From Tetragonia tetragonoides (lineage: Eukaryota; Streptophyta; Magnoliopsida; Caryophyllales; Aizoaceae): a stretch of DNA of 64,000 nt. Where the stretch lies: positions 2,418,001 to 2,482,000 of the forward strand of contig CM076153.1 of NCBI GenBank assembly GCA_038025085.1, in the 5' to 3' direction. This document shows positions 47,311 to 60,276 of the stretch, piece after piece. A program made the position numbers and the translations under genes. The notes beneath the pieces were generated by a model. That model made no database searches, was not told the origin of the DNA, and worked only from the letters and a program-made list of their open reading frames with translations. Each line of letters starts with the position of its first letter. Position 1 is the first letter of the stretch.

Positions 47311-50300
47311 GCCACTCAGATTTTGTTTCAATATATTTTTAATGTACTTGTGGGGCCTGATTTTCAGGTTTTCAGAGTTGCCACCCGAGAATCGTTGCGT
47401 TACGTGCCGAAGGGCACGTCCTACGGAAATTGACCGATTGAAGAGGTCAATTGTCAAGGAATCATCATAAGGTTCTAAGTCGCCACCTTGTTATGACCCA
47501 AACAATGACGGGTTCCAAAAGGAAAGGGTTTTATAAAAGATTTTAAGGAAAACCATTTAAGAAATCCAAAAAATGACTTCATTGCGATAAGGCACGAAAA
47601 TTCTTTGACTGGTTTGCGAACGCAAAGATCTTGGTTCGGGGTCTAGGTTAGGAGGTGCGGATGTCGTTTGACCCGTCTCCTCCTCCGTATGGAGTACGGG
47701 CTCTTTACTAATACGTTGTATCCCAATTGAAAGCTTTGAATTATATTATTTAATGCCTAAAATGATAAGGAAAAGCACATATATTTACACATTGTCACAC
47801 ACCACACTTGCATGTAAAAATAGGTCTTGGAACCGGTATATTCGTTTATGTACAACGGGCTTGGATACACATGTATTGCTCTACGTACCAATCATTGTAG
47901 GACTTGAATCTACTCTTGGATCAAAGCCCTAACGTAGTTCTGACCGGGGGATCCGGTCAATAAGACTTTTTGGATGCCACCGAGGTGGGTATGATTGTTC
48001 TTTCCCGTGAGAAGGATATAATTAAGAAACTTATATGATGACTCGCGACTTAGAGTCGAATTGATCCGAGGACCCCCTACTTCCCTATAAGAAGTAAGAA
48101 AAGGTTCAAATAGGAAGATTTGCCTACTCATTCGAGGCGTTCAACCCGACAACGTTTAGTGATATACGGGGATCAACCCAATTCTTAACTTTGAGTATAC
48201 GTATAGGCTTCTCCAAAATATTCGTTCTCCACTGGGGAATAACATTCACTGGGGATGAGTAAACGGATGATTTGTGTAGGGTATGGGTATGTATTGGTGG
48301 GTAATGGCTTAAAAGAGTCCTTCCGATAGGATTCCCCGTGATGGCCCTAGCCAAATAAGAGGGGACGATCAATTATTTACTTTTATTCGATCATAGGTAT
48401 TCCATTGGGGAAAATGATATTACTGGGGAAATGTGGAATCCACTAGGGAATGCGATTTTGTATGAAGGTGATTTGATGTGGTGGTAGGTGGAATACCCAT
48501 GATCGCGTATAAGCAAATATTGGATTCTAACCTCGAATTTGATTTCGCGTCGGGTTTGTACATAAACGGATATACTGGTTTTATTGAGAACATGCAACTG
48601 AATATATCACACAAGTGAGAGAAGTTCTTTTTATTTATTTTCCGAGTTGTATTATTAGGTGAAAACAAATGAATGCAAATGTACAAATATAATTAAGAAG
48701 CCTCGGAATAAACAAATTACAACTTGAGTATTTACAATAAAATACAAAAAAATGTCTAAAAGTCGTAAAGAAGAGAAAAAGACTTGATCTTCATGTACAT
48801 GGCGCCTCCGGGGCTCGTTCTTGATCTTCGTCTTCGAAAATTAGACTTAGTCACAAGAATTGGTTTATTTACAAATGAATTGATTTATTTACAAAAAAGA
48901 ATTGGTTATTTACAAGAGCGGTGTGAAAGAATCGACAAGGGATTAGTCCAAATGCAACTTATTTATTCCAAATTTATTTTTATAATTTGTAGGACACACT
49001 AAAATAATAAACTGGAGAGTTTCGAATTTTTATAATTTTATTTGATAATTAAACAAAATTCATTTACAAAGTCGCAAGAAATCGAATTTACAAAAAACTG
49101 GGAAGAACTTCTTTATTCCATAACTTGGTCATTTCTTAATCAAATTGAGTGATTATAAAGCCTAACTTGGTTCATTTTACATCCTCTATCCACTGTAAAA
49201 AAACTCAAGTAAAAAAACAATTGTGGTTGATGAGTTATAAGCGAATTACAAGTTTCTGAAACTCAATTGACAGACCTTCGGTGTTTGACTTACTGGAAAT
49301 TAATTACAAGTGATCTAAGTCTAATATTTACAGGGATTAAACTATACTTAAAGGTGGATATATACAAAAAATTTCATGAATTTTAGACAAGTCTAAGTCA
49401 TTTAAAGTAAATAAACAAAAGACCTGTACAAAAAAACAAAATGTGCTAAATTGTTCTAAGTTAACAAATTAACACTCCTATTGGCAGACTTGAACTCGAT
49501 TTTGATTAATTCATTAAAAATTCATTATGAGTCCAAATTGAGTAATTCAAAAGTATAAATTGGTTCTAATTAAGTCTAGCATCTAATTATAAATTCTTTT
49601 TACACTTAATAAGCATGTATCACTACAGGTATTTAGATTAGTGAACATTGACGTTTCTGGACCTTAACTCGGTTGGTTAATTTTAACATTATTTGTACAT
49701 GATGAAACTCAATCTTCTTAATATACATTAAACTAGACACACTAAAGAACAAGAACAAAAATTATCAAAAATTAATTACTATTCTAAGTGCTTGCTTTTA
49801 GCCGATTATTAACATGTACTAAACTTAAACAAACATCTAGCAGTTCAGAATTACTTTTCCATTTGAAAAATCATTTAAAATTCATTTCTTAACCGAATTG
49901 GATAAAATCGGTGTCTGTAGAACCCTTATTGAATTCTCTTTAACTTTATTAGAAATAGCGTAGGTCAATAAAATAACCAAACACTAGTCACTTACGGATC
50001 TAGTTACGATGGTCTAAAATTGATAGTTGGATTTCAAAAAAAGAATGGGAAGTATCTAACCGTTGTATTTTGATTATTTTTATCTCTATTGAAAGCTATT
50101 GAGCTGAGATTTCACATGGTATCAATTTTATCAAATTCTAACCGTTGGATTTGCCTCAAACTACAAACAAAATTACGTCTTCTAAACCAAAAAAATCCGA
50201 GTTATTACAAATTGAAACCAATAAAAATTCCGAGACTTCTACATGCATGAATGATCATTTTTATCCATTTTTATTAACAACAAAAAAAAGGGGTGATGAG

Positions 50301-50515
50301 AGGGAGAAGTGACATTCATTGTTCAAACATTCATTTTGATCAAACAACACTCAACCTCACCGCAAAAACACTCAAAAGCTCGATCTATGTCCTCCATGAG
50401 GACGAGTTCGCGTGGGCACTTGAACTCTTACCTAAGAATCGTAGCCGCGTGAAAAATACGGGGTGCATGACCTCCGCATATCAAATCCAACCAAAAGAAA
50501 TAATAAATTTACTAG

Positions 50516-50615
<100 letters not shown>

Positions 50616-50639
50616 AGAGCATAATATAAGTATGGGTTA

Positions 50640-50880
50640 GTGAAAATAATCACATAAAAAAAAAGTTAGAGTTATTGAATGAGTAAAGGTTAGCAAAAAT
50701 AATCACATAAAAAATGTTAGAGTTAGAATTAAGGAAATATGAGTTAGAAAAAATAATCACATAGAAAAGTTAGAGTTATTTGAATGAGTAAGGGTTAGCG
50801 AAAATAATCACATAAAAAATGTTAGAGTTAGAATTAAGGAAATATGAGTTAGCAAAAATAATCACATAGAAAAGACTAGA
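50640..50880 (+). repeat. Direct repeats in the solo LTR
   Basis: Units of roughly 60 bp with AAAATAATCACATA, AAAATGTTAGAGTTAGAATT and AAGGAAATATGAGTTAG recur four times in varying length. Confidence 0.75.
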
Positions 50881-51714
50881 TCTAAAATATGAGTTCAAGG
50901 GAGAGGAAAAATAAAAGAAATAAAAATAAAAATAAAAAGGGAGATTAAAGGGATGGGGGATAACTAAGAAAATAAAAGAAATAAAATAGAAATTATTATG
51001 ATCAAGGTGAAAGATTAATAATTAATGTTGATGATAGGTGGGATATAATAATTATTAGTGATAAGTGATAGAAATTTTAATACCCTTTTGAGAGGTTGGA
51101 TGAACTTGCAATTTTGGATCTTGAAAAATGAAATTAGTTAAGTACAGATGTCCTTTCAAATTTGTACTTAACTAAAAGAAAAATTATTTTTTGTGTTTTT
51201 TTTCTTTATGAGGAAATTATAAGGAGATGAACTAAAAAAAAAGCTATTAGGTGTTCATGATGAGATGATGATAGGAGTTTTTTTTTGGTTTTGGGTTTTT
51301 TTTGAGAGTAATTTCACTAAGGAAGAACACTTAGACAATTGGGAGAATTTTTACTAGAGAGAGGTTAGAGAGAAAAAAAATGGCCCTTTACTTAGTAGAA
51401 AAATAGGGTTTTTATAGGAAAATACAAGGGGAGAGGTGTTAGGGTTTAGGGGATAAATGAATAAATAAATATTAACTAAATAACAAAATAAAAAAAGAAA
51501 AGAATAAAATAAATCAAAAAAAATCTGGTCAAATGGTCAAAAGAAAAAAAAAGAAAAAAATAGGGATTTTAGGGGGAAAAATTAGGGGTGAGTTTTAAGG
51601 AAATAAAACAAAGTGAATAAAAAATAAAAAATAGGGGTTTGTTTAAATGGGGAAATAACAAAAACAAAAACAAAAAAAATTTGAGAGAAGGGAAGGGGCT
51701 GGCGGGTAGGAGAG

Positions 51715-51718
<4 letters not shown>

Positions 51719-51754
<36 letters not shown>
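51719..51754. repeat. (GA)n microsatellite
   Basis: A GA dinucleotide run inside the solo LTR, within a purine-rich stretch (about 51540-51890). Confidence 0.95.
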
Positions 51755-51757
<3 letters not shown>

Positions 51758-52172
51758 TTGGCTAGGAAAGAAGGAAGGAAAAGAAATAAAAAATAAATAA
51801 AAATAAATAAAAAAATAAATAAAAAAAATCTGACCAAACGTGGGAAGGGGGGGAAAGGGAGGGAAAGGGATTTTACCTTTATTTTTGTTAAAATTCGTGG
51901 GGCCCACATATCAGAATTTATATCTTTTTCCTTTTTTTTTTCCTTTTGTTTAGTAACTTTGGGCTTTGTTTATTTGGATTTAAACTTAACCCATTTTGGG
52001 TCAAGCCTTCTCTACCCAACTATTCTATAATCCATAGAAGAAAGTACTACTACTACCACTAATAAAAATAATAATACTAACAATAATAATAACAATAATA
52101 ATAATAATAACAAATAGTAATAATGAATAATAAAAAATAAAATACAAGTTAAAATTTGGTGTCTACAGTACT

Positions 52173-53430
52173 TAGTCCATTTAAATCCATTGTCTACTAT
52201 GATAATATTTGTGTAGAAGAACTTTACAATAGAGTATTCTCAAGTTTGTTAATAAAAGGCTAATAATCGTTTCCTAAGCACTAGTCAAATATAGATCAAA
52301 GTTTACACTTTAACTAATCATAATAACTATAATGCAATGTAGATCAAAGTAGAAATATAATAGAGGTACCAGAAGTCAATGAATGGTGTTTTTCTTTTTT
52401 TCGTCAAAGGCTAATACACGGCTAGTGAATGACTATTATCATGACTTGAGGGCATCCCTCCCCCGAACATTTTAATATTTGCCCTAAACAAATTAAGAGT
52501 CAGACTGCAGATGATCGAACCTCTCCAAAATTCTGCCTTGGTGTTGTTTTAGTTTTATTTACCCTTTAATCACAAAATTAGCACCAAAAAAAGTAAAAGA
52601 ATTTTAATACAACAAAGTTAGAAGCAAGACAACTTATCAAAAAACATTAATGGTTAATGTCCCGTGTATCAAAAAGTTTAAAAAGAAAAACTAAAAAGAG
52701 GTGAAACATCCCGTGTATCGCACGGGCATGTACACCAGTTATTGATATATAATATAGTTTTTAGATCCTAAATCCATGTTAATAACTTCCTCAATTGGAA
52801 TTGACCATTTCAATTATAAAGCTAAAAGTCAACATTTATAAATTTTAATTGTTAATGATTTTGAATCCGCAAAGAGTGTAAAATGTTCATTACAGAATAT
52901 TCATTTTGACAAATATTTCAAGAAATTCATATATTATTTTATAACTTTATTTAACATTATTCTTTCTTGCTAGTATACTTGGGCATAAGTCGTGACACGA
53001 GGAAAGAAATGACTAAGAGTGTTGTATTTAGAACTTATTGCGTCAATTCAGTTTAGTTAAGTGTAAGTCTATTTAATTTAGGAGTGATTTTATATCAGTT
53101 TAATAATTTATAGTTTAATTTAGTGACATTTAATTCAATTTAGAAATGTACTTTGTGTCTTACGTATCAACCGATATTTAATTCAATTTAGTGGTGCATA
53201 TGGGGTGTGAAAACCTAGCCCTTATCATGGATGGCCAGATTGATTATAGCCGTGAAGTTTTGATAAGCCGGGTGAAGAACCAAAATGGGAGTACACGTGT
53301 CAACGTAGGTACTCTTAAGGAAAGAATCGATCTGGAGAATTGTGCGTTTATGTGACTTTTGCCAAACCGCTTTTTTGCTGTGATCGAAAAAAGTTAATGG
53401 AACACATAGCTTTTCAACGAGCTTCATTTT
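52173..53430. other. AT-rich intergenic DNA with a possible Helitron 3' end
   Basis: No gene is seen. At 52709-52740 the sequence CCCGTGTATCGCACGGG forms a 6 bp-stem hairpin followed about 10 bp later by CCAGTT, which resembles the hairpin plus CTAGT end of plant Helitrons with one mismatch. No 5' end was located. Confidence 0.4.
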
Positions 53431-53783
53431 AGTTGAGGGTAAGGTGTTTTTTTTCACTTATTAGCACTTATTTTTACCACTTGGGTAATGTTTTGTTATT
53501 AATTTCTTCTGATTTGGTAAGGTTTTTTCACTGATTCTCATTGATTTAATAAGATTTTTTCACTAATTCTGTGAGTAGGAATGTGGGTTATGTCACTGAT
53601 TTTCACTGGTTCGTAAGTTTCTGCTACTGACTCTCACTGATTCAGTGAGGTCTTGCCACTGATTCCCATTGATTGGGTAAAATCTTGCCATTGACTTTCA
53701 CTGATTGGTTAAAGTCTTGCCACTTATTTTCACTGATTGGTTAATGTCCAATAAGTGAAAAAGAACACCCCTTTACTCAAACT
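53431..53783. mobile_element. MITE-like element with internal tandem repeats, 353 bp
   Basis: The termini are inverted repeats of about 35 bp: left AGTTGAGGGTAAGGTGTTTT then TTTTCACTTATT; right, read inward, AGTTTGAGTAAAGGGGTGTT then CTTTTTCACTTATT. TA lies outside both ends or overlaps the termini. The interior is about six degenerate 40 bp repeats with CACTGATTCTCACTGATT and TCTTGCCAC. There is no coding sequence and the superfamily is unclear. Confidence 0.65.
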
Positions 53784-54796
53784 ATATAACCGAATCTATT
53801 TATGAGAGTATTTAGTAATTTGCCTTCCAGATTAAACGTTTATTTCATAATTTGAGCTAACAAACTTTCTTATTTATAATCTATAGTCAAAATTTGTCCT
53901 AATTAAAAAATCACTGCAAAAAGTGATTTATATGGACTATCCGTCACAATTTTATTCAGGGAGTATTTATATATATGGACTATGGAGTGTTTACTTATTT
54001 TATTAGTTTTGATGGGAGAAATACTGAACATGAAATAAACTTGATGCAACTAGGCAATACACGTCCTAGTCCTAACCTTAAAAACATGCCAATACAAAAT
54101 ATTTGAGAAAAATGTATAAAAAATTGTCTTACAAATGTAATGTCCCACCCCCAATATGAAAAGATACTGGGCAAAACTTTGAAAATGGAACTCAATTACG
54201 AGCACTCAATTAAAAGTTAAAACAATGTTGAATGTCAACACATCCTCCTAATAAAACAATGTTGGAGTACATGACAGTCGCCCTGTCCTTATCCCAGTAT
54301 ACGGGTTGCCGTGTTGCTATTTCTCTCTCCTGTCCTCACTCATGTCTTATTTCACTGTTCTCCCCGCTCTATGCAATATTGGTCGACCAAAGCACTATAT
54401 ATGTCTTTCTCCTCATACGCAGCGAATAAAAGTGATATATGTGAGCAAAAAAGTAATACTTCGAATGATCCGTATTAGAGTTTAAAATTGATTTGTTTGA
54501 AGTCTGAAGACTATGAGTTTAGGTGCAAAACGAAGCATGAATATACAAGCTCGCTCTCTTCTTGGTTCTTTTAGTGAGTCAAATATTATCATTGTTTAGC
54601 TGTATACAAGGAGCATTTATTTGGAAGTTATAGCCAATGTTGAACAATCAGTATCTGATCTACTGTAGTTCATTCTTTGAACATATTCTGAAAATTGTTT
54701 CCTCATTTCAAACCTTCCCAAAAGAATAAAACTAACATCAAGAAAGTCCATATCAAAATTGCATCAGCAATGCTCTTGGATGAGAAGTTCCCAAGT
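53784..54796. other. Intergenic DNA downstream of the eIF3b-like gene
   Basis: AT-rich sequence that includes the presumed 3'UTR of the minus-strand gene ending at 54797. No other gene is recognised. Confidence 0.4.
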
Positions 54797-57780
54797 TTAT
54801 TCAAGATTAAGTCTGTTAATGCCTGCACTAAGAAGCATTTCTTCATCAACAATCATCATACCGTCCGAAAATAGACCGTTTGTATCCTCAACTGCCTCAT
54901 CCTTCACTGAGCCCATTCTTGAAAAAGGTTTGCTCCATCTCTGTAAATTGTTGAACAAAATCCCCAGTTATATAAACCAATTAATGCAAACTATTTTAAG
55001 TTTCCCAAAATGAAACGAAGTTCATGTCAGAGATGAGATCATGTAACACTTGCCATATCAATTTCTTGTTCATGAATTTCATGGAGTCTATCGCCTTTGA
55101 AAGACCATATCACTATGCCTCCTCCATCGCAGTTTGCAGCTTTAGTCGATACAAACCTGGGTAGAAATTGATGGAAAAAACTGGCATAAATAGGGTTTTT
55201 ATTTAAAGTTAAGGCTAATGCAAACATAACACATAACTAGCAAAATTAGCTCAGTACAACTACATTGGACCCAGGAGATTATGAGGAAAGTTCATACAAC
55301 TAGCTATCTTGTCTCTCCAAAGAAGTAGCTATGACTCAAACCAAACATTTTAGAACGCACGGTAGGCCAAACTATAGGTGGCCGCCCCTACCCCTTGAAG
55401 AAAAGAAAGAAATGGAAGTGGAAAAACATATACCTTCCAGTTAGATCCCATTGAACATCAACTGCCATGAAATTGACAGAGGCCAACATTTGAAGAGAAC
55501 CAACATCATAGAAGTGCAGCTTCCCATTGAAACTTGTTGATCCATGCAACACAACATAACGACCTTTTGGAGACCAAACGAGAGTCTTGACAAATATGTC
55601 TCTGATGGTAACCAATTTTTGCTTCTTCACGGTATGTTTCTTATTGGTTTTCAGCAGATTGTAAAAATCTACATATGTCAGATCACTCGGAGAACTAGTA
55701 CCCCTGGTGCGGCGGATTAGTGCAAAACGAGCACTACCCGGTTCCCAAGAAAAGTCAATTATAATCCTACGACGACTTCCTTTGCAAGAGGCTTTTCCAG
55801 CATTCTCTTTGATATCTACTATAGCCACCGCGTCATACTCACCATTGTAGTGTGCCTCCTTGTTTTGGTTATATAAAACAGCAAGGTAATCACCTGCATT
55901 TTGCCAGCAAAACAGACTACTAGGCCCTGCAACCTTCAGAAGAACAATAAAGCTCTCCTCTTTACTGGGGATTTCAACAAGCCTCACCTATAAAACAAAG
56001 CATGCATGATTTTATTAAGTTTAATATCATTATTTAGGAGAAAATGACAAAAGAGACCAAAAGTTTTCCCTTGGCATGTCATTTAACTAACTTAAATGGC
56101 ATGGAATTGGTCCTAAACCCTAATTCCCTACTCCCAAAGTCCCAATGGCATATCCAGCAAAAGATGAGTAGTTTCAGATTTTAGACCAATTCATAACTGG
56201 TTGACTTTTTCAGGCATAAATAACCAAGGGAATATTAAGCTAGAGAACAAAAGAGAAGATTTTCTGACAAAAAGGAAAAGGAAGTTTCTATGAAGTTTTG
56301 CAGACGTACCCAACCAGGTTCTCCAGTTGTAGCATCTGAAACCCCAAATACTGCTAGTTGTGTCCTGGAGGGTGACCAACTAAGGTTTTGCAAATTGCTG
56401 AACATCAATGTACTACATGAAATATTGGTTTCATAGACAAATGCCGTACTTCCACCATCATACGTAGCATAATACGAGTCAGTTGTCGTCCGCTCCCAAC
56501 TGCAGTATTAAAGGAAGAAAAAAGAGAATCCATAAAACTTGAAATTAAGGCAGGATATTAGAGATAGGTGTAGATGGCAAGGCAAATATAGATGAAAATC
56601 ACCTGATATGACAGTCAGAGAGCTGCATAAATTTCAAAGTTTGCTTTGTTACTCCGGTCCTCAAGTCAATAAACTTCAATTCAAATTGCTAACCAAAGGA
56701 TAAAGTCATCATATATAGTTATGACAGGGTGTGCAAGAGAGAAAATTGTTAAGCTGATTCGTGTCTCACATATTTGTCGCCTGGTAAGCCGCAGGTAAGG
56801 ACTAAATAATGTTCCCCAGGAGAAAAATCGACCCTTTGAATTTGCAGGGACTGCCAAACAAGCTCAATAAGTAGAAGATGAACGAACAAACAACTTTAAC
56901 GAGAGAAATTGAATTAGAAGCAAAGGAGAGGGTGGAGGACCTTGTCAGCATCCATGTGCATGATTACATCAAATCCATCACCACCATCCTTAACAATCAA
57001 CTTGTCCCCTTGTAGACCGGCCAAGTAAGTCCCTTCAGGGGACCAATTGATAGATTCTAGACCAGGTAACTGTAATGAAAATGCAATTTTGGCCACATCA
57101 CATACAATCCCTAGATGGTCAAAATATACACCAACTAAAGAGGTTTTTATTCTATTTAGAATGTGCGGTTTCTGCACAAACTATGAAAATACTGCACTTC
57201 AATATGATTCATATTATTGTACAATCACACTACGCAACATCAAAACAATTCGTAATAAAACCAAGCTAAAGTAAATAACATCTGAACTTGGTGCCAGAGT
57301 AATTTAGGTCTTAGGAGAGGTAGAGTTTTAAACCAGTCCAGGGTGACACATAACAAAGCTACAAACCATGCACAAAACACGAAATAAAAGACAAAGGCAA
57401 AAAGGTCCAAATTAATTGAGCGACAGCTTACAGTAAATGAGTGCAGCAGAACAGGCTGAAAATGGTCATCATCGCTGTAGCTAAAAACCTCAACTGAGGA
57501 TCCATGTCGAAATATCGGATACAAGCATGTTACGGCACCTAGATTTTTCTGAACACAAAAAAGTGCAGATTAACAGAATCCATAATAATCAAGTTATACA
57601 AGTCACCAACAATATGGAGACTCTCAACAGCACTCATACATCTATTGGAACATCATATTCATGACCCTTCTGAATTTCTGAATTTTCGTAGTGTTTCGAA
57701 CTTCCTTCAATTATGCTCACCATCTTCATTGATCTTCTCAGTCGTTCATTGACTTCTATAATAGCCTCATCACCCGAGTC
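54797..57780 (-). CDS. eIF3b-like protein, shortened and divergent, at least 9 exons
   Basis: Exons are 57780-57640, 57548-57432, 57069-56941, 56850-56770, 56688-56603, 56499-56310, 55987-55434, 55156-55054 and 54940-54797, in frame throughout (515 codons with the TAA). The product matches the beta-propeller (eIF2A-type) part of translation initiation factor 3 subunit b: LESINWSPEGTYLAGLQG, FSPGEHYLVLTCG, LSWSPSRTQLAVFG, LVWSPKGRYVVLHG, FNGKLHFYDVGSL and FMAVDVQWDLTGR. In eIF3b this platform helps assemble the 40S initiation complex. The N-terminal RRM exons are not found upstream, the usual YxLLRDHFYxFxWRPRP and acidic helical tail are absent, and the last exon (RWSKPFSRMGSVKDEAVED...) is unlike eIF3b. 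The intron after 55054 starts GC-AAGT (GC-AG type). The true 5' end is uncertain; the first ATG in the first listed exon would remove about 17 residues. It may be a paralogue or a degenerating copy. Confidence 0.75.
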
Positions 57781-59429
57781 CTACAGTATACCGAACAAAA
57801 CATGGGCTATTACGTTCATAAAGTAGATTAGTTTTGTGAAATCGAAAAAGTTCATGTCTTATTCAAATACCAGAGAAAATAACTGTCACATACATTAGTG
57901 CCAAAGTTAAAGTAGGCATGGGCCATGGATCAGCAGTTGGAATTTTGTAGGTAACCTGTTCATTGCACAAAATATGAATTTCAAGGCAAGCTAAGCTTCT
58001 TAGATGTGATTCTTGGGTGCTAAATTTGAAATTTTCAGTCCTAGATTTAAAAAAGACCACAGAAAACTTGGAAGTAAAATCAAACTTATCCCCCACGAAA
58101 AGAAAAAAAAAACAATATTTTTTAAAGAAATTGTATTCAAACTTCGACGTCTAGCAAATCAAAAACTGGGTTCCCTAATGCGAAAACATACTGTTATGTC
58201 AAGAGGGGTCAGCAAAAGCATAAATTTTTCATCATTGATGACTACCCAAAATCCCAAATATGAAACGTCATTACAGAAATAATCAAGCAGTAAAATAAAT
58301 TGTTTGACAAAAAAAGAACCTTTTTTTTCCCTAAATTTAACTTGGAAGATAGATACACTTCATATGGCAGTTGAAACTCCAGTACTTCGCAATCTATGTT
58401 TCAAGTCTTTCAGAGTCACAAAATCACACATCATTCAACAACACTTTGATTATCCAATGAGTTCAGCGAAAAAATTTAGGCTTTTAAGGGGACGGGGATT
58501 GGCAGATAGCCCAGCCCACTTCAAATGGATCATATAACTTCAGAATTCAGATACTAAGGGTTTTTTGATACGGCCTACGGGTCTTGGTCCACTTTGATAA
58601 CCGTTGTCACTTTGTCATGGCCTATTACATTGAGGGGACTGGGACGTAAGCCCGTATAATTTTGCCCTTATTGGGGAATTTGGGATAAAGAAAACAGGAT
58701 TCGCATTTAGATAACATTTTGATATCTATATAATTAGATGAAAATTCAATGATTAAATCAGAGCTAGCCACATTAGCCATTGAAAATTATCGAATGATGT
58801 ATCAATTTACTTATGACGTGTCAAGTGACTCATGGACAGTAAAAAAAATAGATAAAAAGAGAAAAAGTAGCAACAATCGGACGTCACAAAAACATAATGG
58901 ACTTTAATACCTCCTTTATCTCCTTCCTTTCATTCTCACAAGTAGCCAAACGTTACAAATCCAAGAAATTGAGTAGTAACTAATTTCTCTCACATATTAA
59001 TGAGCCTAAAAAAAAAAAAAATCTAATTCCTCTCTCATGAATAGATGATGGAACCACACACTATCAATTCATCTACTACCTTCCCATATGTTCAGTGTTC
59101 GTATCTAGATCTCATCGCTGTCGTCCACCATCTTTCCGGCATTGTGTACAACCAATCCCCATTTCGGTAAGGTTCATCCTATTTCTCTTTCTGATTGCTA
59201 ATAGGCATTCGCTCTCTTTGCAAGATAACCCCTCCAACTTCATTAAACTAAGTACCATATATTGCTTTATAGTGTTCTCTCTGAATAGTTATATCAGCTT
59301 GAATGTTTAAAACTATTTAATTTTTTTTTCCTAAAAAAAAAAACTATTTAATTTTTAATTAAAAATTTATGCTTAAAAATAGGAAATATATAATAAAAAA
59401 AAATTGAAAACGCTTCAAAACAATTGGGA
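57781..59429. other. Upstream region of the eIF3b-like gene, no clear exon
   Basis: A minus-strand segment 57954-57893 reads VTYKIPTADPWPMPTLTLAL after an acceptor-like AG, but no donor there fits the phase of the next exon, so I leave it uncalled. The rest is AT-rich. Sequence from about 59141 resembles that before the first satellite array. Confidence 0.4.
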
Positions 59430-60276
59430 AAAATTATGAGACCCCAAAAAGTGGATTATAACCTTTGTTTTCAACTTTCGGGGGCTCGGGTGTCTTTTTT
59501 GCCCAAACTTCTCCGAAGGGTCTATCATGACCCTAGAGGACCCTCGGTTCCCCCGGAGAGTAATCATGATCCCCGAACTTCGATATCACCCATACTCTCG
59601 GTGTTTTGGTCCTTACATTGGTGTCCCGTGAAACGCCTCGGGACCCTATAATGGACCCCAGGTGCCTCTTATGTTCCCTAAGGGTGTCCCATGCGATGTG
59701 GCGCAAAAATATCGACCTTTGATCCGGAGCCTCCCGGAAGCTCAAAATACGTGGATAGCTTTCGTTTTCAGATTCCGGGAGCCGGGGAATCATTTTTTCC
59801 CAAACTTCTCTTGGGGGTCTACCATTACCCTAGAGGACCGTAGGTGCCCCGGAGGGGCATCTGATCCCCGAACTTTGATATCACCCACGATTTGGTGTTC
59901 CAACTCTTACACCAATGTGCCGTAAAACGCTCTTACAAGCCTATCAAGGACACGATAACGAATTGCAGGGGGCCTCCCATGTTCCCTAAGGGTGTCTCAT
60001 GCGATGTGGTGCGAAAAAATCCATCTTCGTTCTGAGGCCTCCCGGAAGCCCAAAAAACGTGGAATATATAGCCTTCATTTTCGGCTTTTGGGGGCTCAGA
60101 TGTCTTTTTTGCCCAAACTTCTTTAGGGGGTTTCTCATGATCCTAGAGGACTCCTAGTGCCCCGGGAGAGTCATCGCGATACCCGAACTTTAATTTCACC
60201 AATGCCTTCGGTGTTTCGACCCTTTCATTGGTGTCCTGTAAAAACGCCATTACAAGTCAATCCGGGACCCGGTCGA
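59430..60276 (+). repeat. Satellite, second region, about 2.7 monomers
   Basis: This is the same ~312 bp family and orientation as 41398-47232, more divergent. It is interrupted at 60276 by a hAT-like element and continues at 62185. Confidence 0.95.

Noticed and set aside
57893..57954. Extra eIF3b-like exon reading TYKIPTADPWPMP
   Set aside because: An acceptor is present but no donor fits the phase of the next exon, and I cannot match it to the known eIF3b N-terminus.
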